Positions 53,635 to 61,536 of a stretch of 64,000 bases of DNA are shown in pieces. The DNA is taken from positions 62,001 to 126,000 of the forward strand of contig JBMNRU010000001.1 in the NCBI GenBank assembly GCA_050944855.1, given 5' to 3'. The notes beneath the pieces are model-generated. The model had not been told where the DNA came from. It did not search any database and saw only the letters and a program-made list of their open reading frames with translations. The position numbers and the translations under genes are program-made. This DNA comes from Lactonifactor sp050944855 (GTDB lineage Bacteria; Bacillota; Clostridia; Lachnospirales; Lachnospiraceae). Each line of letters begins with the position of its first letter. Position 1 is the first letter of the stretch.

Positions 53635-54765
53635 CTAGTAATTTCCTATAATCCTAAAATTTTTGGTCTCATTCTTCAGACCGTGAATGGCATTTTTTAC
53701 CGCACCATCACTTAAATTTCCATCGAAGTCCACAAAGAAGCCATATTCCCAGTTTCTTCCCGGCAGCGGCCTGGACTCAATCTTGGTCATATTCAGGCCA
53801 TTGTATACAAAATGTCCCATGCTATTGTACAAACTTCCGTTTTCATGGGGCAATTCATAAAATACACTGATTTTTCCCGCATGCTCCGTATAGATTTTCT
53901 CTTTTGCTACAATGATAAAACGGGTGGAATTTTCTGCGTTGGTATAAATATCCCGTGCCAGTACCTGCAGCCCGTAGAATTTTGCCGCATGTTCACTGGC
54001 AATGGCAGCCTGGGATTTCTTCCCTTCCTCTGCCACCTTTTTTGCGGCACCGGCTGTATTCAGCCACTTCTCCTGAACCCAGCCCGGATACTGATCCAAA
54101 AATGCCCGGCACTGCATCAGTGCCTGTGGATGGGAATATACGGTCTCGATATCTGAAAGCGCGGCACCCGGTACGCCTAATAAGGCATGTTCACAGCGGA
54201 TCACCTGCTCGCCCACAATGTAATTATCATATTCTACCAACAGATCAAAAATATCCTGTACAATGCCCGCAGTAGAATTTTCAATGGGAAGTACTGCATA
54301 ATCCGCCCTTCCGTCCCGAATGGCTTCCATTGCATCTTTCCATTGCTCCACATGAAAACTTTCGATATCGTTTCCCTCAAAAAAGGTCTGCATGGCGGCA
54401 AAACTATAAGCTCCCTCTACGCCCTGAAAGACTACGGTACAGCCATCTTTGCGAAGTTCCTTCACCTTTTCAAATTCTGTTACTTCTGCTGCCCCATGGC
54501 GGGCTAACAGCTGATACTGCAGCTTGCGGCTGATTGACATGATCTGCTGAAACAGTTCCTGAATTCCATGTCTGGTAAAGTCAGTACTCGCTTTGCTCCT
54601 CAACACCTTAAGCTTAGCCAGTTCTCTTTCTTTATCAAATACTTTTTTACCTGTACGGATTTTAAAATCAGCCACATCTGCACATAAACCCATACGTTTT
54701 TCAAATAAACGCAGGATCTCATCGTCAATTTCGTCAATCTGGTCCCTAATCTCTAGTAAATCCAC
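53635..54765 (-). CDS. pheA: Bifunctional chorismate mutase / prephenate dehydratase
   Basis: Converts chorismate to prephenate and then phenylpyruvate for phenylalanine synthesis. Residues 1-90 form an AroQ-type chorismate mutase (LLEIRDQIDEIDDEILRLF); the dehydratase domain (about 108-285) has GVEGAYSFAA, LPIENSTAGIV and the catalytic ENSTRFIIV; a C-terminal ACT domain (about 300-376) with YNGLNMTKIESRP should bind phenylalanine for feedback control. Start is GTG with GGGAGAG upstream. It has its own promoter and heads the unit with DUF815, ppx and ppk1. Confidence 0.95.
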   Translation of the reverse strand: MDLLEIRDQIDEIDDEILRLFEKRMGLCADVADFKIRTGKKVFDKERELAKLKVLRSKASTDFTRHGIQELFQQIMSISRKLQYQLLARHGAAEVTEFEKVKELRKDGCTVVFQGVEGAYSFAAMQTFFEGNDIESFHVEQWKDAMEAIRDGRADYAVLPIENSTAGIVQDIFDLLVEYDNYIVGEQVIRCEHALLGVPGAALSDIETVYSHPQALMQCRAFLDQYPGWVQEKWLNTAGAAKKVAEEGKKSQAAIASEHAAKFYGLQVLARDIYTNAENSTRFIIVAKEKIYTEHAGKISVFYELPHENGSLYNSMGHFVYNGLNMTKIESRPLPGRNWEYGFFVDFDGNLSDGAVKNAIHGLKNETKNFRIIGNY

Positions 54766-54810
54766 AGCCTTTTCTCTCCCTTATCTGTTTATTTGATTTC
54801 TTTTTTTATC

Positions 54811-54839
54811 ATCATACACCGAACATTTCTCCTTCGCAA
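54811..54839 (-). promoter_or_regulatory. Promoter of pheA
   Basis: Minus strand TTGCGA, 17-base spacer, TATGAT, with a leader of about 40 bases. The leader is too short for a T-box. Confidence 0.65.
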
Positions 54840-54912
54840 GTAAAATGCTCTCGTATAAGGATTCCCATTTTCCGCCATACTACAGATATGACCAAAAAGG
54901 AGGACTCTACTT

Positions 54913-55299
54913 ATGAAATACAATTTTCTCGTCTGCGGGCTCACCGGATGGTGCATGGAAGTCTTCTGGACCGGTCTCCACTCCCTGCAGCAGGGACACT
55001 GGACTTTGACCGGCAGTTCCTCTCTCTGGATGTTCCCTATTTATGGCTGTGCCGCCATCATCTCTCCCATTTCCAAAAAACTGGCCCGTGTTCCCTGGGT
55101 ACTGCGCGGCAGTATCTACACTGCGGGAATCTTTGCCACAGAATACGCCACAGGATCCATTTTAAAGCGTTTCCAGGCATGTCCCTGGGATTACAGCGGC
55201 ACCCCTTTTCAATATCAGGGACTGATACGTTTTGACTATGCACCGGTCTGGTTCATCACAGGACTTTTGTTTGAAAAAATACTTCGCGATAACGGTTGA
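54913..55299 (+). CDS. CmpB-like putative ABC-transporter permease family protein
   Basis: 128-residue membrane protein matching the ABC_trans_CmpB family of small, four-helix Firmicute proteins. The typical start FLVCGLTGWCMEVFWTGL and the segment SSLWMFPIYGCAA are present, with CPWDYSG near 103. No ATPase partner is next to it, and the function of the family is not established. AAGGAGGA is upstream of the ATG. Its stop codon overlaps the -35 box of the pyrB promoter. Confidence 0.82.
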   Translation: MKYNFLVCGLTGWCMEVFWTGLHSLQQGHWTLTGSSSLWMFPIYGCAAIISPISKKLARVPWVLRGSIYTAGIFATEYATGSILKRFQACPWDYSGTPFQYQGLIRFDYAPVWFITGLLFEKILRDNG

Positions 55300-55324
55300 A
55301 ATTGCCTCCAAAGAAATATATAAT
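55296..55324 (+). promoter_or_regulatory. Promoter of pyrBI
   Basis: TTGAAA, 17-base spacer, TATAAT. The -35 box overlaps the TGA of the upstream gene. Confidence 0.7.
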
Positions 55325-55382
55325 AATTACAATTACGAGATTCTATATCGCAACAATTACAATCGTATAAAAGGAGGCAATT
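55300..55382 (+). promoter_or_regulatory. Inverted repeat able to mask the pyrB ribosome site
   Basis: AATTGCCTCC at 55300-55309 is the exact complement of GGAGGCAATT at 55373-55382, which contains the pyrB Shine-Dalgarno. Transcripts started at the pyrB promoter (start about 55331) lack the left arm, while read-through transcripts from the CmpB-like gene would have both. AATTACAAT is also repeated within the leader. Confidence 0.45.
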
Positions 55383-55383
55383 C

Positions 55384-56304
55384 ATGAGACATTTAATGAG
55401 TCCTCTGGACTTTTCCGTAGAAGAACTGGACAAGCTTTTGGATCTTGCGAATGACATTGAAAAGAACCCTGACAAGTATGCACATGCCTGTGACCGAAAA
55501 CGTCTTGCCACCCTGTTTTTCGAACCCAGTACCAGAACCCGTCTGAGTTTTGAGGCAGCTATGATGAACCTGGGCGGACAGGTAATCGGATTTTCCAATG
55601 CTTCATCCAGCTCTACTGCAAAAGGTGAAAGCGTATCCGATACCATTCGGGTCGTATCCTGCTATGCAGATATCTGTGCCATGCGTCACCCAAAGGAAGG
55701 TGCTCCGCTGGTAGCATCCATGGTTTCTGACATCCCTGTGATCAATGCAGGCGACGGCGGCCATCAGCATCCGACACAGACGCTGACTGACCTGCTCACG
55801 ATCCGTTCTTTAAAAGGCAGACTGAACAATCTGACCATTGGTCTCTGTGGCGATCTAAAGTTCGGCCGCACCGTACATTCCCTGATCGAAGCATTAGTTC
55901 GTTATGACAACGTAAAGTTTGTACTGATCTCCCCGGAAGAGCTCCGTGTTCCGGATTACATCCGCGAAGATGTATTAGCTGAGAACCATAAGGAATACAA
56001 AGAAGTGGTACGTCTGGAAGATGCGCTTCCGGAACTGGATCTTTTATACATGACCCGTGTACAGAAGGAACGCTTCTTCAACGAAGAAGACTATGTCCGC
56101 ATGAAAGATTTCTACATTCTGGACAAGGCGAAAATGGAACTGGCCGGAGAAGACATGCTGATCCTCCACCCGCTGCCCCGCGTGAATGAAATCTCTGTAG
56201 AAGTAGACAGCGATCCGAGAGCAGCTTATTTCCGTCAGGCACAGTATGGCGTATATGTACGTATGGCCCTGATTCTCACATTACTGGAGGTGGACGTATG
56301 TTAA
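55384..56304 (+). CDS. pyrB: Aspartate carbamoyltransferase catalytic subunit
   Basis: First committed step of pyrimidine synthesis: carbamoyl phosphate plus aspartate to carbamoyl aspartate. The carbamoyl-phosphate motif FEPSTRTRLSFE, the SSSSTAKGES loop, GDGGHQHPTQTL and HPLPRVNEI are all present. At 306 residues it has normal length. The start has GGAGG six bases upstream. It overlaps pyrI by seven bases, so the holoenzyme subunits are translated together. Confidence 0.98.
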   Translation: MRHLMSPLDFSVEELDKLLDLANDIEKNPDKYAHACDRKRLATLFFEPSTRTRLSFEAAMMNLGGQVIGFSNASSSSTAKGESVSDTIRVVSCYADICAMRHPKEGAPLVASMVSDIPVINAGDGGHQHPTQTLTDLLTIRSLKGRLNNLTIGLCGDLKFGRTVHSLIEALVRYDNVKFVLISPEELRVPDYIREDVLAENHKEYKEVVRLEDALPELDLLYMTRVQKERFFNEEDYVRMKDFYILDKAKMELAGEDMLILHPLPRVNEISVEVDSDPRAAYFRQAQYGVYVRMALILTLLEVDVC

Positions 56305-56735
56305 ATGTAGGCAAATTAAATGAAGGTTTTGTTTTGGATCATATCAAAGCCGGAAAAAGCATGACGATTTATAAAGACCTGCAGCTGGATAAGCTGGACT
56401 GCTGCGTAGCTATCATCAAAAATGCCCGCAGCAATAAGATGGGCAAAAAAGATATTATCAAAGTACAGTGTCCCATCAATGATCTGGATCTGGATATTTT
56501 AGGTTTTATTGATCACAATATCACCGTGAACATCATTAAAGACGGGGAAATCGTAGAAAAAAGAGAACTGCATCTGCCAAAACAGATCGTTGATGTGATC
56601 AAGTGCAAAAATCCCAGATGCATCACATCCGTAGAACAGGAACTGAAGCATGTTTTCATCCTTACCGATCCCGAAAAACAAATCTATCGATGCAAATACT
56701 GCGAAGAAAAATACAGAGGAAACAGAAATAAATAA
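56298..56735 (+). CDS. pyrI: Aspartate carbamoyltransferase regulatory subunit
   Basis: Binds nucleotides (CTP/ATP) and tunes PyrB activity. The 145 residues hold the N-terminal allosteric domain (LNEGFVLDHIKAGKSM) and a zinc domain with cysteines in CKNPRCI and CKYCEEKY. It overlaps the end of pyrB; GGAGG precedes the ATG. Confidence 0.96.
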   Translation: MLNVGKLNEGFVLDHIKAGKSMTIYKDLQLDKLDCCVAIIKNARSNKMGKKDIIKVQCPINDLDLDILGFIDHNITVNIIKDGEIVEKRELHLPKQIVDVIKCKNPRCITSVEQELKHVFILTDPEKQIYRCKYCEEKYRGNRNK

Positions 56736-56743
56736 AAGCCAAC

Positions 56744-56777
56744 AAAGAGACCGCCGTCAGCTGACAGCGGTCTCTTT
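56744..56777. terminator. Terminator shared by pyrBI and rnpB
   Basis: AAAGAGACCGC and GCGGTCTCTTT form the stem around a GTCAGCTGAC-type loop. On the minus strand the tail TGTTGGCTTTTATT follows, on the plus strand only TTTACT. Confidence 0.75.
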
Positions 56778-56791
56778 ACTGGCAATAAGCA

Positions 56792-57134
56792 AAACGATAA
56801 GCCGGGTTATGTCGTGAATAATCATCTATCTAGACCGCCTGTTGCCAGACGGTTCAAGCGACCCACCTAAAAGCGTGACGGGCAGCCACATTGCTTTTTT
56901 TTCGGTCTTGCTTCGGATGGGGTTTACATGTGCCCCTCCTGTTACCAGGAGGGCGGTAGTCTCTTACACTGCCCTTCCACCCTTACCTCCATACAGAGGC
57001 GGTACATTTCTGTTGCACTATCCTTAGAGTCACCTCCACCGGACGTTATCCGGCATCCTGCCCTGCGAAGCCCGGACTTTCCTCACCTGGCCCCTTTCGG
57101 TCCTGCCAGCCGCGATTATTTATCTTACTTATGC
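56792..57134 (-). ncRNA. rnpB: RNase P RNA, class A
   Basis: RNA subunit of RNase P, which trims tRNA 5' leaders. On the minus strand the 5' part contains the P4 element GAGGAAAGTCCGGGCTTC and the 3' part the matching end of P4/P1, near ACATAACCCGGCTTATCG; GGATGCCGGATAACGTCC and the ACAGAAA segment are also seen. Length of about 343 bases fits. The ends are estimated from the promoter and the terminator. Confidence 0.95.
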
Positions 57135-57141
57135 CCGTGTT

Positions 57142-57170
57142 ATCATATCATATGATTTTTGTGTTGTCAA
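57142..57170 (-). promoter_or_regulatory. Promoter of rnpB
   Basis: Minus strand TTGACA, 17-base spacer, TATGAT. It lies 16 bases after the stop codon of the nucleoside-kinase gene. Confidence 0.85.
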
Positions 57171-57186
57171 AACGTAACCTGTGCTC

Positions 57187-58854
57187 TTACAGCCTGAAAC
57201 AGCCGCCTCCCACAAATTCACGCAAAATAGAATTGTGCGGGATATCTTCACTTGGAATCCCTACAAAATAATCCAGGAATTTCAGCAGTCTCTTTGCTTC
57301 CACAAATTCCGGCTCGCTGGGATCAATGCCAAACAGAGCGGGTTCTGCATATTGTTTCAGCGCAGACAGTTCATACAGCAGAGCAGAATTAAACATAACA
57401 TCTGCTTCTCCCTGATATGGAAAAATATTCTTCTCTTCCCCTTTTCGTACAGACGGCCACATAGCAATCGTCTCCTTGGCGGAAGTGCCCCTGGTTCTGG
57501 CATCTCTTACCATACGGCGGAGCAGACGGCCATCTGTAGTGGGGATGCGGTTGTGCTCATCTACATTGAGCTGGGTCAGTGCACTGATATATATTTTAAA
57601 CTTACTTTCCTTCGGCAGACTTTCTGACAGCCGATCATTCAGACAATGGATTCCTTCGATTACCAGAATGTCATCTTCTCCCATCTGAAGATAATTGCCT
57701 TTATATTCCCGCTGCCCGGTTTTAAAATTAAACTCCGGAAGTTCTACCCGTTTTCCGGAAAGCAAATCCGTCATATCCCGATTAAAGGTTTTTACATCAA
57801 TGGCCTCCAGACATTCATAATTCTTATTTCCATATTCATCCAACGGGGTATCTTCCCGATTCACAAAATAATTATCCACAGAAATCGGATGCGGTTTTAG
57901 TCCATGTACAGCCAGCTGTACGGAAAGTCTCTGGCTGAACGTAGTCTTTCCCGAAGAAGAAGGGCCTGCGATCATAACAAATTTCACATCGCCCCGCTGC
58001 TGAATCTGTTCTGCGATCCTGGAAATCTTGCCCTCCTGCAGTGCTTCTGCAATGAGGATCAGTTTTTTGGCCTCTCCGTGGGTGATCCGGTCATTCAGAT
58101 CTCCTACCGTTTCCACCTGCATCATCTTCGCCCATTCTTCTGCCTCTTTCTGTACCTGAAACAGCTTTGGCTCTACCCGAAGATCCGGCACCACTTTAGG
58201 CTCTGTCCGTCTGGGAAGCTGCAGGACAAAGCCCTCATCATAAAGGAAGAGATCAAAATACTTGATAAATCCGGTATGTTCCGCCATATATCCATAAAAA
58301 TAATCTTCAAAATCTTCAATGTTGTACAGATTGACTCTGGATACCCGACGATACCGCAGAAGCTTCTCCTTATCATACATACCGTATCGATGGAAGCGCT
58401 CCATTGCCTCCGTCGTTCCCACACTCCGCTTCATGATAGGAATTTCCCGCTCTGCCAGCTCATGCATACACTGTTTTACCTGCTCCAGAAAAGCAGCATC
58501 CAGTGTCACATCGCCGTCAATCGTCACATACAGACCATCACCGACAGCAAAATGAAATACTACTTTTTTGATCTTCTTCGGTCCTGCTATCTGATAGACC
58601 GCTTTCAAAAGCAGCAGTACCGCACTTCTTCTATAGGTTTTATGCCCTATGTCATTCCGTGTGGTAATAAAAGACAGGGTTCCGTCCTTTTTCAGCTTTT
58701 TGTGAAGCTCCCTCAACTTGCCGTCCTTCATGACAAGGATGATCGTATCCTCCTCTTCCCTCTGGTATTCCCGGACAATCTCCCCAAAGGTAATCCCGCA
58801 GGGATACTCTTTTACCTCACCATTAATTTCAACGTGTACCTTTCGCTGATCCAT
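57187..58854 (-). CDS. Nucleoside (uridine) kinase with TGS/ThrRS-like N-terminus
   Basis: 555-residue protein. The first 60 residues form a TGS-like domain, about 70-240 resemble the second additional domain of threonyl-tRNA synthetase, and about 290-500 form a uridine-kinase/phosphoribulokinase P-loop domain with GPSSSGKTTF and SVDNYFVNREDTP. The product would be a nucleoside or related kinase; the ThrRS-like half may bind RNA or regulate. It lies 12 bases after the Nif3-like gene. Confidence 0.88.
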   Translation of the reverse strand: MDQRKVHVEINGEVKEYPCGITFGEIVREYQREEEDTIILVMKDGKLRELHKKLKKDGTLSFITTRNDIGHKTYRRSAVLLLLKAVYQIAGPKKIKKVVFHFAVGDGLYVTIDGDVTLDAAFLEQVKQCMHELAEREIPIMKRSVGTTEAMERFHRYGMYDKEKLLRYRRVSRVNLYNIEDFEDYFYGYMAEHTGFIKYFDLFLYDEGFVLQLPRRTEPKVVPDLRVEPKLFQVQKEAEEWAKMMQVETVGDLNDRITHGEAKKLILIAEALQEGKISRIAEQIQQRGDVKFVMIAGPSSSGKTTFSQRLSVQLAVHGLKPHPISVDNYFVNREDTPLDEYGNKNYECLEAIDVKTFNRDMTDLLSGKRVELPEFNFKTGQREYKGNYLQMGEDDILVIEGIHCLNDRLSESLPKESKFKIYISALTQLNVDEHNRIPTTDGRLLRRMVRDARTRGTSAKETIAMWPSVRKGEEKNIFPYQGEADVMFNSALLYELSALKQYAEPALFGIDPSEPEFVEAKRLLKFLDYFVGIPSEDIPHNSILREFVGGGCFRL

Positions 58855-58866
58855 ACCAATCCCTCC

Positions 58867-59649
58867 TTATAGTAATGTATAGGGCGGTATTATCTCCATA
58901 CATGCCGTCTCCAGCTGCGGAAATTCCCGCTTCAGCTCCTGTTTCATATATTCCATAAAAATATATTCCGTACCATAATGACCTGCGTCAATAAGCCCAA
59001 TTCCCTGTGCAGACCAGTCAATTCCTGTATGATAATCAATGTCCCCGGTGATCATCACCTGCGCTCCCGCTGCCAATGCCGCAGGAAGGGTACTTTTGCC
59101 GGAACCCGTGCAGATGGCTGCCCTGGAAACTTCCATGTTCGGATCTCCGTAGATTCTCACATCTGACAGACAAAACTGTTCCTTTACAAACCTTCCGCAG
59201 TCACGCAGCGTCATGGTCTGCGGCAGCATTCCCACACGCCCCAGGCCTTCTGTTCTGCCGTTTTCCTCCCAGGTTACCTCCAGCACCTGGGTATCGGACA
59301 GTTTGAGATATTCGGCGCTTAAATCTGCCATCCCGCAAATGTCAAAATTCGTATGCATGGCATAGTAGGAAATACCGGATTCAATCAACCGAATCACTCT
59401 TCTGCCGATAAAATGATCTCCTGTTATTTGTTTCATTCCCGAAAAAATCATAGGATGATGGGTGATCAGCATATCCGCTTTCCATTCTCCGGCTCTTTTT
59501 ATCACATCATCAGTAGCGTCCAATGCCAAAAAAACTCTATTTACCTCTTTCTCTCTGTTTCCAGTCAGCAGTCCCACATTATCCCAGCTTTCCGCAAGAT
59601 AGGGCGGATGGATCTGCTCCAGTTTTGCTATTACATCACTGCATTTCAT
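58867..59649 (-). CDS. Nif3-like dinuclear metal-centre protein
   Basis: 260-residue protein of the Nif3/YqfO family, which assembles as hexamers with a pair of metal ions. The conserved segments are SWDNVGLL, TATDDVI-like ALDATDDVI, ITHHPMIFSG and HTNFDI, with metal ligands His and Asp in them and DAGHYGTEY near the end. It is often annotated as GTP cyclohydrolase I type 2, but that activity is not established for this one. Overlaps trmK by 14 bases, as in many Firmicutes. Confidence 0.92.
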   Translation of the reverse strand: MKCSDVIAKLEQIHPPYLAESWDNVGLLTGNREKEVNRVFLALDATDDVIKRAGEWKADMLITHHPMIFSGMKQITGDHFIGRRVIRLIESGISYYAMHTNFDICGMADLSAEYLKLSDTQVLEVTWEENGRTEGLGRVGMLPQTMTLRDCGRFVKEQFCLSDVRIYGDPNMEVSRAAICTGSGKSTLPAALAAGAQVMITGDIDYHTGIDWSAQGIGLIDAGHYGTEYIFMEYMKQELKREFPQLETACMEIIPPYTLL

Positions 59650-60334
59650 AATATTCCAGGGCTTCCTGATTATACCCTGCCTCCATTTTCAATTCCGATA
59701 ACCGCTTTTTGGCGCCCTCTGTCTGCACTGCGGACAGCTGCTCACACAAAACGGCCAGTTTTTCTTTTTCTTTCAGAAGATATTGATACAATACCGGATG
59801 CTTCCCGCTCAGCAGCTGACTTCCATACCGGTAAGCGATTTCCTTTTCGCACTGCAGGAAGCCATGGGTCACGCGCATCATCGGATAATACTTTCCTTCC
59901 TCTTCTATCATATTTTCTTCCTGTATCTGATATCCCTGTTCGCACAAAAAGTGACGCACATGAGGGATATCCGACTGGGGCTGCAGAATCAGTTCCGAAA
60001 CACCTTCCAGAACACAAAAGCCCTCTGTCAGAATTTTTTCTGTCAGAGGGCCGCCCATACCTGCAATTACCACTGTATCTGCTTCCTGTATTTTCAGGGC
60101 AGTCACCCCATCACTCAATCTTGTCTCTATGTAGGATGAAAGTCCATTCTCCCGGATATGAGCGTCTGCACGCTGCAGCGGCCCGGTATGAACATCCATG
60201 GCAATGGCCCTTTTCACTTTTTTCTGCTGCACTAAGTAGATAGGCAGATACCCATGATCTGTCCCTACATCCGCCAAAACCGCACATGGGCGCACCATAT
60301 CCGCTATGGCCTGCAGCCTTTTGGATAACTGCAT
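59636..60334 (-). CDS. trmK: tRNA (adenine(22)-N1)-methyltransferase
   Basis: SAM-dependent enzyme that methylates A22 of tRNA. The 232-residue protein has the Rossmann motif ADVGTDHGYLPIYLVQ near residue 20, DGVTALK, and IAGMGG. The C-terminal coiled part is rich in Lys/Glu. It lies ten bases after rpoD, the standard order in Firmicutes. Confidence 0.94.
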   Translation of the reverse strand: MQLSKRLQAIADMVRPCAVLADVGTDHGYLPIYLVQQKKVKRAIAMDVHTGPLQRADAHIRENGLSSYIETRLSDGVTALKIQEADTVVIAGMGGPLTEKILTEGFCVLEGVSELILQPQSDIPHVRHFLCEQGYQIQEENMIEEEGKYYPMMRVTHGFLQCEKEIAYRYGSQLLSGKHPVLYQYLLKEKEKLAVLCEQLSAVQTEGAKKRLSELKMEAGYNQEALEYYEMQ

Positions 60335-60344
60335 GTTCTCTCTC

Positions 60345-61466
60345 CTACTCCAGATAATCCTTCAGCTTGCGGCTGCGGCTTGGATGACGCAGCTTGCGCA
60401 GTGCCTTTGCCTCAATCTGACGAATACGCTCTCTGGTTACATTAAATTCCTTTCCAACTTCTTCCAGGGTACGTGCCCGTCCGTCATCCAGACCGAAACG
60501 AAGCCGAAGAACCTTCTGTTCTCTGTCTGTCAAAGTACTTAACACCTCTGTCAGCTGCTCCTTCAGCAAAGTAAACGCAGCTGCATCTGCCGGTACCGGC
60601 ACATTGTCATCCTGAATAAAATCACCCAGATGGCTGTCCTCTTCCTCTCCGATCGGCGTTTCCAGAGATACCGGTTCCTGAGAAATCTTAAGGATCTCTC
60701 GCACACGTTCCACGGACATATTCATCTCTTCTGCAATTTCCTCCGGGGTAGGTTCCCGGCCCAGTTCCTGCAGCAGCTGTCTGGAAACCCGGATCAGTTT
60801 GTTGATCGTCTCCACCATATGGACCGGTATACGAATGGTACGCGCCTGATCAGCGATGGCTCTAGTAATGGCCTGACGGATCCACCAGGTAGCATAGGTG
60901 GAAAACTTATATCCCTTGCTATAGTCAAACTTTTCAACAGCCTTAATAAGTCCCAGGTTACCTTCCTGGATCAGATCCAAAAACAGCATGCCTCGTCCCA
61001 CATAACGTTTTGCAATGCTGACTACCAGACGCAGATTGGCTTCTGCCAGACGTTTTTTCGCCTCTTCATCACCCTGTTCCATTCGCATTGCCAGTTCAAT
61101 TTCTTCATCCGCAGACAAAAGATTTACTTTACCGATCTCTTTCAAATACATACGTACCGGGTCTTCAATGCTGATCCCCTCCGGAACAGACAGATCAATA
61201 TTCTCCACATCCACCTCTTCCTCTTCGTCCAGATGCATTTCCTCATCATCCACATCCAGAATCAGATCATCGGTATCTGTAATGCGAAGCACATCAATTC
61301 CATTGGCTTCCAGGAAATCATATACCTTATCCAGATGTTCGCTGTCCAGCGTCATATCACGAAAGAAATCATTAATTTCCTGATGTTCCAGAACATTTTT
61401 CTTCTTTTTCCCCAACTCTAAAAGCTCTGCCAGTTTTTTACTGAATTCTGCCATATTCATTTCCAT
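60345..61466 (-). CDS. rpoD: Primary sigma factor RpoD (SigA)
   Basis: 373-residue housekeeping sigma-70 factor. Region 1.1 and an acidic linker lie at 1-120, region 1.2 at about 128-160 (EDPVRMYLKEIG), region 2 with GNLGLIKAVEKFDYSKGYKF in part, region 3, and region 4 with the helix-turn-helix (EEVGKEFNVTRERIRQIEAK). Its promoters TTGACA/TATAAT are those found throughout the window. It follows dnaG by 70 bases. Confidence 0.98.
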   Translation of the reverse strand: MEMNMAEFSKKLAELLELGKKKKNVLEHQEINDFFRDMTLDSEHLDKVYDFLEANGIDVLRITDTDDLILDVDDEEMHLDEEEEVDVENIDLSVPEGISIEDPVRMYLKEIGKVNLLSADEEIELAMRMEQGDEEAKKRLAEANLRLVVSIAKRYVGRGMLFLDLIQEGNLGLIKAVEKFDYSKGYKFSTYATWWIRQAITRAIADQARTIRIPVHMVETINKLIRVSRQLLQELGREPTPEEIAEEMNMSVERVREILKISQEPVSLETPIGEEEDSHLGDFIQDDNVPVPADAAAFTLLKEQLTEVLSTLTDREQKVLRLRFGLDDGRARTLEEVGKEFNVTRERIRQIEAKALRKLRHPSRSRKLKDYLE

Positions 61467-61536
61467 AGGTGTTCATCCTCTCATTTTTTGTTCTTTGCTG
61501 TATGTAATCCTTATTTCTCTGGCGAAAAACGCTTTC

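Noticed and set aside
54766..54912. T-box or attenuator in front of pheA
   Set aside because: The space from promoter to start is about 40 bases, too short, and no T-box sequence is seen.
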